DNA from: CAZUZD01 sp964624465
Lineage (GTDB): Bacteria; Planctomycetota; Planctomycetia; Isosphaerales; Isosphaeraceae
Assembly: GCA_964624465.1 (NCBI GenBank)
Contig: CAZUZD010000333.1
Span: 1-6,607 of the forward strand
DNA: 6,607 nucleotides
Direction: 5' to 3'
Below the pieces are notes generated by a model. The model was not told the DNA's origin. It saw nothing but the letters and a program-made list of their open reading frames with translations, and did not search any database. The position numbers and the translations under genes were made by a program. Of the stretch, positions 1-5,720 are shown piece by piece (positions within the stretch are counted from its first letter, which is position 1; each line of letters starts with the position of its first letter).

Positions 1-165
1 TCAACAACCCGGGCGTCGGCAATCGACCCGGCATCAACAACCCGGGCGTCGGCAATCGACCCGGCATCAACAACCCGGGCGTCGGCAATCGACCCGGCAT
101 CAACAACCCGGGCGTCGGCAACCGGCCCGGAATCAACAACCCGGGCGTCGGCAATCGACCCGGCA
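1..165 (+). repeat. 33-bp in-frame tandem repeat, five visible copies
   Basis: Five head-to-tail 33-bp units start at 1, 34, 67, 100 and 133, each encoding the 11 residues INNPGVGNRPG with the frame kept. Units 1, 2, 3 and 5 appear identical apart from the last unit's exit into new sequence. Unit 4 differs at three bases (AAT to AAC, CGA to CGG, GGC to GGA), all synonymous third positions. The array continues past the left edge, so the true copy number is unknown. There are no spacers between units. It encodes the N-terminal low-complexity region of the TPR protein. Confidence 0.95.
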
Positions 166-1367
166 CGCTGCCGGGCAACGTGAACAATATCAATAACATC
201 AACAATATCAACAACATCAACCGCCTGCCCGCGTACAACAACTGGCGGGGCGGCTACGGCAACTACCATCCCTGGGCCAACGGCTACTGGCACGGCTACC
301 ACGCCAACAACAACAACTGGGGCTGGGGCTCGGTGGCGGCCGCCGGCGTGGTGGGCTGGGCGCTCGGCTCGTCGTTCTACAACTGGGGCTACAGCGCCTA
401 TGCCAACCCCTACTACGGGGCCGAGGCGGTCGCGCAGCCGATCGTCATCGAGCAGGTCATCGACGGCGGCGTGCCCCAGGTCGTGACCGTGCCGGCCGCG
501 TCGTACGACTACAGCCAGCCGCTCGACACCCAGTCGACCCCGCCGCCGGCCGAGGTCGCCGACCCGGCGCTGGCGCAGTTCGAGGCCGCCCGCACCGCGT
601 TCAAGTCGGGCGACTACGCCACCGCGCTCACCCAGACCGACGCCGCGCTCAAGGCGCTACCCAACGACGCCACCCTCCACGAGTTCCGCGCCCTGGTCCT
701 GTTCGCCGTCGGCCAGTACGACCAGGCCGCCGGCCCGCTCTACGCCGTCCTGTCCGTCGGCCCCGGCTGGGACTGGACGACCCTGATCGGCCTGTACCCC
801 AACGTCAGCGTCTACACCGACCAGGTCCGCAAGCTCGAAGCGTTCGTCACAGCCAACCCCAAGTCCACCGCCGGCCACTTCGTGCTGGCCTACCACTACC
901 TGACCCAGAACCACGTCGAGTCGGCCGTCGCCCAGCTCAAGAAGGTCGTCACCCTGGCGCCCCAGGACACGCTCTCGGCCCAGCTCATCGCCCAGTTCTC
1001 CCCCGCAGCGACCGCCCCCGCGGCCACCCCCGCCGACCCGGCCGCACCCGCCGCCGCACCAGCCCCGGCCGTGGCCACCGTCAAGCCGGGCAACCTCGCC
1101 GGCACGTGGACCGCCAGCGCCCCGGGCGGCACGACCATCGCGCTTGACGCGAAGGCCGACGGTACGTTCACCTGGACCGTCACCACCAAGGGCCAGCCCC
1201 ACGCGATCCAGGGCCAGTGGTCGTTGACCAACGACCTGCTCACCCTGGCCCCCGACGGCTCGGGCGGCCCGATGGTCGGCCGCACGGTCTGGAAGTCGGA
1301 TGCAGAGTGGACCTTCATCGCCCTCGGCGGCGGCCCCCAGGACCCCGGCCTGAACTTCCACCGCTGA
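1..1367 (+). CDS. Repeat-rich TPR protein with C-terminal beta domain (5' end missing)
   Basis: The frame is open from the left edge (first complete codon at 3) to a TGA at 1365-1367, giving 454 visible residues; the true start lies upstream. The GTG at 180 is internal, because the same frame encodes the preceding repeats. In order: five 11-residue repeats INNPGVGNRPG (about 1-55); a run of NNI triplets (61-73); a Trp/Tyr/Gly/Asn-rich segment with GYWHGYH (about 75-140) containing a short Gly/Ala hydrophobic stretch (SVAAAGVVGWALGSS, 110-124); a DYSQP motif (169-173); TPR-like helices (about 187-334, for example the A-x-FKSGDYATAL stretch); an Ala/Pro linker (334-362); and a terminal domain (364-454) with GTWTAS and DGTFTW, which looks like a small lipocalin-like beta sheet. 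Proteins of this build recur in planctomycetes. TPRs usually mediate protein contacts. The function is unknown; a surface or envelope role is inference. The reading frame is certain, the role is not. Confidence 0.85.
   Translation, partial: NNPGVGNRPGINNPGVGNRPGINNPGVGNRPGINNPGVGNRPGINNPGVGNRPGTLPGNVNNINNINNINNINRLPAYNNWRGGYGNYHPWANGYWHGYHANNNNWGWGSVAAAGVVGWALGSSFYNWGYSAYANPYYGAEAVAQPIVIEQVIDGGVPQVVTVPAASYDYSQPLDTQSTPPPAEVADPALAQFEAARTAFKSGDYATALTQTDAALKALPNDATLHEFRALVLFAVGQYDQAAGPLYAVLSVGPGWDWTTLIGLYPNVSVYTDQVRKLEAFVTANPKSTAGHFVLAYHYLTQNHVESAVAQLKKVVTLAPQDTLSAQLIAQFSPAATAPAATPADPAAPAAAPAPAVATVKPGNLAGTWTASAPGGTTIALDAKADGTFTWTVTTKGQPHAIQGQWSLTNDLLTLAPDGSGGPMVGRTVWKSDAEWTFIALGGGPQDPGLNFHR
183..218 (+). 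repeat. 9-bp in-frame repeat encoding Asn-Asn-Ile
   Basis: Four 9-bp units encode NNI, followed by Asn-Arg. The units mix AAC and AAT codons, so they are less uniform at the DNA level than the preceding 33-bp array. This AT-richer patch stands out in a GC-rich gene. It extends the Asn-rich low-complexity region of the same protein. Confidence 0.9.
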
Positions 1368-1436
1368 CCCCGAGCCATCGCGTCGCACCCGATCCGATCC
1401 GACCCGACCGCCAGCAGACCCGAGGTCCTCGCTCCC

Positions 1437-1820
1437 ATGTTCAACACCGCTCCGCTGGACCACGCCATCGCGGCCCACGCGCGCTGGAAGTACACGCTCC
1501 GGCAGGCCATCGAGTCGGGTTCCAGCGACCTGAAGGTCGACGACGTGCGTGCCGCCGACCGCTGCCCCTTCGGCCAGTTCCTCCAGCGGCTCTCGGAGCC
1601 GGATCGCACGACCGAGCACGCCCTCGAGGTGATCCGGCTCCACGACGCCTTCCACGTCCACGCCGCCGAGGTGCTCGCCCTCGCCCTGGCCGGCCAGTCG
1701 CACCAGGCGCTGGCCGCCGTCGCCAGCCGCAGCGCGTTCATGACCACCTCCAACCAGCTGACCCAGGCCACCGCCGCCTGGAAGACCGCCGTCGTCACCG
1801 GCGGCCCGCCGCCCGCCTGA
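1437..1820 (+). CDS. Stand-alone CZB (chemoreceptor zinc-binding) domain protein
   Basis: The 127-residue protein is almost entirely one CZB domain. The family binds zinc through a His-Cys-His-His set, and all four are visible: His14 in HARWK, Cys43 in the CPFG motif (CxFG), and His69 and His73 in LHDAFH. Flanking family features also fit: LDHAIAAH at the start, and a late SxxFMTTSNQLT helix ending in TAAWK. CZB domains usually sit at the C-terminus of methyl-accepting chemotaxis proteins or next to GGDEF domains, and sense zinc or oxidants such as HOCl. Here there is no signal peptide, membrane segment or output domain, so the protein is probably cytoplasmic and may act through a partner. 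ATG 1437 starts just before the first conserved motif; the only Shine-Dalgarno-like sequence is a weak AGGT about 11 bases upstream. It lies 69 bases after the TPR gene and 60 before the next gene. The family call is solid, the biological role inferred. Confidence 0.88.
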   Translation: MFNTAPLDHAIAAHARWKYTLRQAIESGSSDLKVDDVRAADRCPFGQFLQRLSEPDRTTEHALEVIRLHDAFHVHAAEVLALALAGQSHQALAAVASRSAFMTTSNQLTQATAAWKTAVVTGGPPPA

Positions 1821-1868
1821 CGATCCGGAGCAGGTGCGCCTGGCCCGTTCCCGCACTGCCACCGAACC

Positions 1869-1873
1869 GAGGG
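1869..1873 (+). promoter_or_regulatory. Shine-Dalgarno sequence of the acidic protein gene
   Basis: GAGGG lies seven bases before ATG 1881 and supports that start. It is the clearest ribosome binding site among the plus-strand genes of the window. Confidence 0.6.
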
Positions 1874-1880
1874 TCTCGCC

Positions 1881-2471
1881 ATGATCGACGAGCCGGAAGA
1901 TCTCGAGGACGACGAGGAGGATGAGGAGCTGAGCCTCTTCGATCGCGCGGCCGAGGAGGGTGACGAGGTTTACTGCCATTACTGGCAGACCCTCGGGCGA
2001 CCGGGGGGCACCGGCAATGAGTCGGTCTACCGCCTCGACGGCCAGTACTACTCCATCAGCGAGGACTACGAGTCGGCCGGCCCCTATCCCACCCTGGCCG
2101 CCGCCCTCGACGCCAACGAGCCCCTGACCTGGGTCACGGGCACCACCATCTCGTTCGAGAGCTCCCTGATGGACGACAAGGCCATCATCGAGCGCCTGCA
2201 CTTCACGGGGCAGGAGCAGGAGGAAGGAGTTGCCGGCGAGCACCGCTACCAGTCCCTGCTCGGCGATCACGCCGACGCGCGGCTCGGCGACGACCGTGAG
2301 TTCGACGACGCCGAGGAGGAGTACCTCATCGACGGCAAGGAAATCCGGATCAACCAGACCCGCTACGAGTTCCGCGCACCAGGAACTCTGATCCCGCTGG
2401 GCCCGGCCCCTGACGACGCGGACGATCCCTCCTCGGAGTCCTGGGACGCGGAGGACGAGGACATCTTTTGA
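1881..2471 (+). CDS. Highly acidic protein of unknown function
   Basis: This encodes 196 residues that I do not recognise. ATG 1881 is supported by GAGGG at 1869-1873, seven bases upstream. Both ends are strikingly acidic: 12 of the first 16 residues and 10 of the last 20 are Asp or Glu. The middle is less charged and looks folded, with an aromatic stretch VYRLDGQYYSISEDYESAGP (about 49-68) and a later segment EEYLIDGKEIRINQTRYEFR that reads like beta strands. No signal peptide, membrane segment or known catalytic motif is visible, so a cytoplasmic location is likely. It follows the CZB gene by 60 bases on the same strand and could share its transcript. Acidic tails of this kind often bind basic proteins or metal ions, but that is only a possibility here. 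Codon use matches a real gene and the frame is well supported; the function is open. Confidence 0.8.
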   Translation: MIDEPEDLEDDEEDEELSLFDRAAEEGDEVYCHYWQTLGRPGGTGNESVYRLDGQYYSISEDYESAGPYPTLAAALDANEPLTWVTGTTISFESSLMDDKAIIERLHFTGQEQEEGVAGEHRYQSLLGDHADARLGDDREFDDAEEEYLIDGKEIRINQTRYEFRAPGTLIPLGPAPDDADDPSSESWDAEDEDIF

Positions 2472-2545
2472 GTCGCGGCGGGTGGCCGGGATCCCGTCCT
2501 GAGACCCGGGCGCTGCAACATCGAGCCGGGCAACCCAGCTTGGCC

Positions 2546-2569
2546 GCCCTCGTGCTCGCGTTCGAGGGC
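2546..2569. terminator. Possible terminator hairpin between convergent genes
   Basis: GCCCTCG (2546-2552) and CGAGGGC (2563-2569) form a perfect 7-bp stem with a 10-base loop, in the 139-base gap between the convergent genes ending at 2471 and 2611. A competing 6-bp stem (GCTCGC with GCGAGC) overlaps it. There is no T tract on either strand, so its terminator role rests mainly on position. Confidence 0.3.
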
Positions 2570-2610
2570 TCTCGGAGCGAGCCCCAACCCACCCGGACGG
2601 GCCGCGGTCC

Positions 2611-3267
2611 CTACTGACCCTCGGCCTCTGGGCCGTCGGCGGCGGTGTCGGGACCGGCGCCCTGCCACCAGGCGACCAGTTCCGGGGGCCAGTAGCGCGA
2701 CGGCAGCACCAGCGCCACGTGCGGCGGCCCGGGATGCACGAGCAGGGGCAGGAGCGGCCGCTGGAGGAAGCCGGACGGACCGGGCAGGTGCTTGCGCACC
2801 ACGTAGACCGTCGAGATCTGGCAGGCCAGCCGGGGGCTGAGGGCGCGCGGGACGGGCAGGCCGTAGACCCGGACCCACTCGTTGGTCAGGTAGTCGGCAA
2901 TCGCAGCCTGGTCCGGGTCGGCCGGCGTCGTGTGCTTGAGCGCCCCCAGCGCCAAAGCCACTTCGCCCAGCGCCACGGGGTCAACCGGGCGTGCCCCGTC
3001 GAGCGAGTACACCACCTCGCCCGGGCAATCGCCGCCGCCCGGCCCGAACAGCAGGTTGTTGGCCTGGATCACGTGGCCCCAGACCACGACCCCGTCGCGC
3101 CGCAGCAGGGCGAGGTTGAGGAACAGGGTCTCCAGCTCGTCATTCGGATGCGCGTAGAGCCACTCCGGGCGCACCACCCGCCAGTACGTCAGCCGATCCC
3201 ACAGCGACAGCCGCCTCGGGCTCGCCCCCAGGTTCCGGGCACATTGGGCCAGGATCTCCGCGAACAT
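2611..3267 (-). CDS. Unrecognised 218-residue protein
   Basis: The frame stays open upstream to ATG 3396, but the start at 3267 is preferred because GGAGGGGG sits just before it, and the extra 43 residues would be low-complexity Gly/Arg/Pro sequence. The protein begins MFAEILAQCARN and ends in an Ala/Gly/Pro/Glu tail. The best-defined part is a central segment with LFLNLALLRRDGVVVWGHV (48-66), then IQANNLLF and GDCPGEVVYS (79-88), which looks like an alternating helix and strand core. There is no signal peptide or clear membrane span, so it is probably cytoplasmic. I do not recognise the family; conserved-looking Trp, His, Asn and Cys residues in the core are candidates for function, but no active site can be named. 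It is downstream of the lipoprotein gene on the same strand, separated by 145 bases and a strong inverted repeat, so it may have its own promoter, although I could not pick one out. Confidence 0.72.
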   Translation of the reverse strand: MFAEILAQCARNLGASPRRLSLWDRLTYWRVVRPEWLYAHPNDELETLFLNLALLRRDGVVVWGHVIQANNLLFGPGGGDCPGEVVYSLDGARPVDPVALGEVALALGALKHTTPADPDQAAIADYLTNEWVRVYGLPVPRALSPRLACQISTVYVVRKHLPGPSGFLQRPLLPLLVHPGPPHVALVLPSRYWPPELVAWWQGAGPDTAADGPEAEGQ

Positions 3268-3271
3268 GCCA

Positions 3272-3279
3272 CCCCCTCC
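3272..3279 (-). promoter_or_regulatory. Shine-Dalgarno sequence deciding the 3267 start
   Basis: On the minus strand this reads GGAGGGGG, with the GGAG core eight bases before ATG 3267. It favours that codon over the in-frame ATG at 3396. Confidence 0.7.
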
Positions 3280-3365
3280 GCCGCCATCGCGCCATGCCCG
3301 GCGGCTCGGCCCGCCGGGGCCTCCATCTTGGCGTCCGCGAGCCGTCGGTGGGAAGTCCTGGTGTC

Positions 3366-3398
3366 CTGTACGGACCGATCCGAATTCGGTCCGCACAG
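3366..3398 (-). terminator. Inverted repeat after the lipoprotein gene, probable terminator
   Basis: CGGACCGA (3371-3378) and TCGGTCCG (3386-3393) form a perfect 8-bp stem around a 7-base loop. Beyond one A/C mismatch, CTGT (3366-3369) pairs with ACAG (3395-3398), giving 12 pairs in all. It begins 14 bases after the lipoprotein stop at 3413. No T tract follows on the minus strand. The centre also contains the palindrome CCGAATTCGG, so a protein-binding operator for the downstream gene is an alternative. Confidence 0.5.
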
Positions 3399-3412
3399 CA
3401 GCCCCTCCGGGC

Positions 3413-3799
3413 CTACCACCCAGTCCCGATTTGCTCGCAGAAGAGATCCTTGACGACCCCCTCCGGGCATTCGATCTGGATCAGCCAGATCGCCTCACCG
3501 AACCACCCGTGTTTTCCCTGATGTCGAAAATGGATGGAGTCCGCGGCTTCGGGTCCGAGACTGCGTTCGGGGGCGGGTTCCAGACCCAGGGAGACCGCGA
3601 TCCGCTGGGCCTCGGCACGCGTGGTTCCGACCGGGATGTGGGTCAACAACCGCTCACGAATCTGCGCAGGGCTGCCGCGCAGCAGGGACGAGGCGACCGA
3701 GGATTGTCTGGTGGCAGTGCTCATGCAGCCCCCGACCAGACCAATCAACACCACGGCCCCCAGGAGTCGCCATCGGGAGCGAATCCCCCTCGATTCCAT
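3413..3799 (-). CDS. Small predicted lipoprotein
   Basis: The start at 3799 is chosen over the in-frame ATG at 3853 because GGAG lies six bases upstream and because it puts a proper signal peptide at the N-terminus; the 3853 codon lies in the loop of a strong hairpin. The 128-residue product has a basic start (MESRGIRSRWR), a hydrophobic core (LLGAVVLIG) and a lipobox LVGGC with Cys25 as the predicted lipidated residue, so it should be membrane-anchored outside the cytoplasm. The mature part has IPVGTTRAEAQRIAVSLGLE (55-74), a pattern loosely like the small BamE/SmpA-type lipoprotein fold, then a segment rich in aromatics (HGWFGEAIWLIQIECPEG) that reads as beta strands. Cys111 and Cys121 could form a disulfide. 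The family resemblance is weak and I assign no function. It lies 100 bases downstream of the oxidoreductase gene with a strong hairpin in between, so it is probably transcribed separately. Confidence 0.75.
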   Translation of the reverse strand: MESRGIRSRWRLLGAVVLIGLVGGCMSTATRQSSVASSLLRGSPAQIRERLLTHIPVGTTRAEAQRIAVSLGLEPAPERSLGPEAADSIHFRHQGKHGWFGEAIWLIQIECPEGVVKDLFCEQIGTGW

Positions 3800-3805
3800 G
3801 AACAG

Positions 3806-3809
3806 CTCC
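3806..3809 (-). promoter_or_regulatory. Shine-Dalgarno sequence deciding the lipoprotein start
   Basis: On the minus strand this is GGAG, six bases before ATG 3799. It supports that start and hence the signal peptide and lipobox placement. Confidence 0.6.
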
Positions 3810-3835
3810 GTCAGGTTCTGCGGGTCAGGACCATG

Positions 3836-3873
3836 CCGGGTCGCCCGGACCATGCGTCGTCCGGGCGACCCGG
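3836..3873 (-). terminator. 15-bp perfect hairpin after the oxidoreductase gene
   Basis: The left arm (3836-3850) and right arm (3859-3873) are perfectly complementary over 15 bp, with core GTCGCCCGGAC pairing with GTCCGGGCGAC, around the 8-base loop CATGCGTC. It starts 26 bases beyond the oxidoreductase stop at 3900 and ends before the lipoprotein's Shine-Dalgarno sequence. The position fits a transcription terminator for the oxidoreductase. There is no T tract, so either it works without one or it protects the 3' end of the mRNA. This is the strongest inverted repeat I see in the window. Confidence 0.6.
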
Positions 3874-3899
3874 GTGGATGATCTCACGCCGGGCGAGGC

Positions 3900-5306
3900 T
3901 CAGAGCGTCGGCAAGACCCAGGGGTCGCGGTAGGGGCGGCTGAGCATGGCGGCGGCCTCGTCGTCGCCGCTGATCCGCTCGGTGCGGGGGTCCCACTTGA
4001 GGCGGTCGCGGCCGAGGCGCATGGCGATGTTGCCGAGGTGGCAGATGGTGATCGAGCGGTGGGCCACCTCGACGGGGGCGGCGGTGGGGGTGCGGTCGAT
4101 CACGCAGTCGATGAAGTTCTGGAAGTGGTCGTCGCTGCGGTAGAGGTGGATCTCGTTCGCGCCGATCACGCTGTCCTTCAGCGCCGGCGGATCGGTCTCG
4201 ATCTGGCCGCGGTTGGCGTAGACCTTCCCCTCGGTGCCCTCCCAGGTCACGCCGCCGCGCTCCTTGGAGCTGATGATCATGACGGTGCCGTCCTCGTACA
4301 CGGCCTCGAAGTAGAACTCGGTGGCGGTGTTCCAGACGGGGTCCTCGGGGAACTCGGCCCTGGCGTTGCGGATCTCGACCGGGCCGGTCAGCTCGGTGCC
4401 CAGGCCCCACTGGGCGCAGTCGGGGTGGTGGCCGCCCCAGTCGGTGACCTGGCCGCCGGAGTAGTCGTAGTTCCAGCGGAAGTCGACGTGGCAGCGGGCC
4501 GGCGAGTACGGGGCGTCGGGGGCGGGGCCGAGCCAGCGGTTGTAGTCGAAGCCGGCGGGCACCGGCACGGTCGCCTTCTTGTCGCCGTCCTTCGAGAAAT
4601 CAGGCCGGCCGCCGGGCAGGCCCACGCGCACGGTCTTGACCTTGCCGATCCGGCCGTTGCGCACCAGCTCGCACGCCTGGCGGAACTTCGCGTCGGAGCG
4701 CTGCTGGCTGCCGGTCTGGAACACGACCCCCGAGCGGGCCACCGCGCCGCTCATGGCGCGGCCCTCGGCGATCGTCAGCGAGAGCGGCTTCTGGCAATAA
4801 ATGTCCTTGCGGGCGCGGCAGGCCTCGATGACCGGGATCGCGTGCCAGTGGTCGGGGGTGCAGACCTCGACGGCGTCGATGTCGGCGCGGCCCAGGACGT
4901 CGCGGAAGTCGGTGTAGCCGACGCAGCCGCGATACTGGCCGTCGGGCTTCTGCTTCGCGTAGTGCTCCTCCACCAGCCGCTTCGCCGGCTCGCGGCCGCC
5001 GACCTTGCCGTCCCAGTAGCCGGGGCTCTCGCGGTTCACGTCGCAGACGGCGACGATCTGCACCCGGTCGTCCTTGAAGAACGAGCGGAGGTCGTTGAAC
5101 CCCTGGTTGCCGGCGCCGATCAGGCCCAGGGTGATCCGCTCGCTGGGCGCCGGCCGGGCCGTGCGGCCGAGCGCACTGGCCGGCACGATCAGCGGGAAGG
5201 CGAGGGTGGCGCCGGCGGTGCGGCGGAGGAAGTCGCGGCGGCTGGCCGCCGGAGTCGCGGGGCGCCCGGCCCGGGGAACCGGGGCGCCGGCATCGGTCTG
5301 GCTCAT
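3900..5306 (-). CDS. Tat-exported Gfo/Idh/MocA family oxidoreductase
   Basis: This encodes 468 residues. The N-terminus has a twin-arginine signal (SRRDFLRR at 22-29, then the hydrophobic stretch AGATLAFPLIVPASALG), so the folded enzyme with its bound cofactor is probably exported. A Rossmann domain follows, with GLIGAGNQG (61-69) for NAD(P) binding, VCDVN (87-91) at the end of the second strand and EVCTPDHWH (147-155). The family's EKP motif appears as CQKP (171-174), keeping Lys173. The catalytic-domain side has DWGGHHPDCAQWGLG (289-303), with His293 and His294 as likely active-site residues, and the C-terminus (about 394-468) carries the DHFQNFIDCV and ICHLGNIAMRLGR features of the planctomycete subgroup. 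Members oxidise or reduce sugars or related alcohols; the substrate here is unknown. ATG 5306 is chosen because it places the Tat motif at the usual position; no strong Shine-Dalgarno sequence precedes it. The open frame continues upstream to about 6485, but only as antisense to the neighbouring gene. It is divergent from the PSD1/DUF1549 gene. Confidence 0.93.
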   Translation of the reverse strand: MSQTDAGAPVPRAGRPATPAASRRDFLRRTAGATLAFPLIVPASALGRTARPAPSERITLGLIGAGNQGFNDLRSFFKDDRVQIVAVCDVNRESPGYWDGKVGGREPAKRLVEEHYAKQKPDGQYRGCVGYTDFRDVLGRADIDAVEVCTPDHWHAIPVIEACRARKDIYCQKPLSLTIAEGRAMSGAVARSGVVFQTGSQQRSDAKFRQACELVRNGRIGKVKTVRVGLPGGRPDFSKDGDKKATVPVPAGFDYNRWLGPAPDAPYSPARCHVDFRWNYDYSGGQVTDWGGHHPDCAQWGLGTELTGPVEIRNARAEFPEDPVWNTATEFYFEAVYEDGTVMIISSKERGGVTWEGTEGKVYANRGQIETDPPALKDSVIGANEIHLYRSDDHFQNFIDCVIDRTPTAAPVEVAHRSITICHLGNIAMRLGRDRLKWDPRTERISGDDEAAAMLSRPYRDPWVLPTL

Positions 5307-5502
5307 GGGCTCGGCTCGGCAGGGTGGAGGGGGAGAGGGAGCAGCCGGATCGGGAGATCGGGCGGGGGCGGGACGCCGCGCCAAGGGCGGTCCCTGGCCC
5401 TGCGGCGAGCTTAGCCGGCCCGGGGGCCGGGCGAAAGCGAACACCACGGTCGCGGGGCCCGTACCCAGGGGGGTGCGGGGGACCGGCCCGGCCGGGTCGA
5501 TG

Positions 5503-5531
5503 TTGAATTTTTGCCGGCCATGCGGTCGAAT
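5503..5531 (+). promoter_or_regulatory. Candidate sigma70-like promoter for the PSD1/DUF1549 gene
   Basis: TTGAAT (5503-5508) and TCGAAT (5526-5531) are separated by exactly 17 bases. Each matches the -35 or -10 consensus at four of six positions. They lie in the only AT-richer patch of the intergenic region. Use of this promoter would give a leader of roughly 180 bases before ATG 5721. Planctomycete promoters are poorly defined, so this is tentative. Confidence 0.3.
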
Positions 5532-5572
5532 GATCGGTGAGGCAGAATCCGTCTCGACCCGCCCGAGGGTCG

Positions 5573-5593
5573 CCGGTCCGCAGGCCGGACCGG
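5573..5593 (+). other. Leader hairpin 1 upstream of the PSD1/DUF1549 gene
   Basis: CCGGTCCG (5573-5580) pairs with CGGACCGG (5586-5593) as a perfect 8-bp stem with the five-base loop CAGGC. It would lie in the mRNA leader if the promoter at 5503-5531 is used. No T tract follows. Confidence 0.4.
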
Positions 5594-5655
5594 GCTGGAC
5601 GGTCCCGCGCCCTGGTCTCCGCCCGCCGCCCTGGCCCGATTGGCCTGATCCCGGA

Positions 5656-5675
5656 CCCGCGCCGACCGGCGCGGG
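5656..5675 (+). other. Leader hairpin 2 upstream of the PSD1/DUF1549 gene
   Basis: CCCGCGCC (5656-5663) pairs with GGCGCGGG (5668-5675) as a perfect 8-bp stem with the four-base loop GACC. It ends 45 bases before the start codon at 5721. At this GC content such stems arise easily by chance. Confidence 0.35.
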
Positions 5676-5720
5676 CGCCGACCCGCCGATCCGCCCACCC
5701 CAGCCCGGGTACGCCCCATC

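Larger units (their letters stand above)
5307..5720. other. Divergent intergenic region
   Basis: These 414 bases separate the starts of the oxidoreductase (minus) and the PSD1/DUF1549 gene (plus), so both promoters should lie here. I see no convincing gene. The sequence is extremely GC-rich except for a short AT-richer island around 5500-5535, which holds the one promoter candidate. Several GC-rich inverted repeats are present: CCGGCCC with GGGCCGG (5415-5430, two-base loop), and the two hairpins at 5573-5593 and 5656-5675. Minus-strand promoter elements could not be assigned. Confidence 0.7.

Noticed and set aside
1..165. Regularly spaced repeats as a CRISPR array
   Set aside because: The units are directly adjacent with no spacers, stay in frame and encode a peptide repeat.
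180..182. GTG at 180 as the start of the TPR protein
   Set aside because: The same frame is open to the left edge and encodes five peptide repeats that continue into the downstream Asn-rich region.
657..2270. A 537-residue minus-strand open frame across the left-hand genes
   Set aside because: It is Gly/Val/Arg-rich, has no recognisable domain and runs antisense to three well-supported plus-strand genes. Long antisense frames are expected at this GC content.
3266..3943. A 225-residue plus-strand open frame
   Set aside because: It is Pro/Arg/Gly-rich, has no domain and runs antisense to the lipoprotein gene, which has a lipobox and a Shine-Dalgarno sequence.
4038..5414. A 458-residue plus-strand open frame opposite the oxidoreductase
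   Set aside because: Its composition is that of a shadow frame (Val/Ala/Gly/Asp-rich), and the opposite strand has full Gfo/Idh/MocA motifs throughout.
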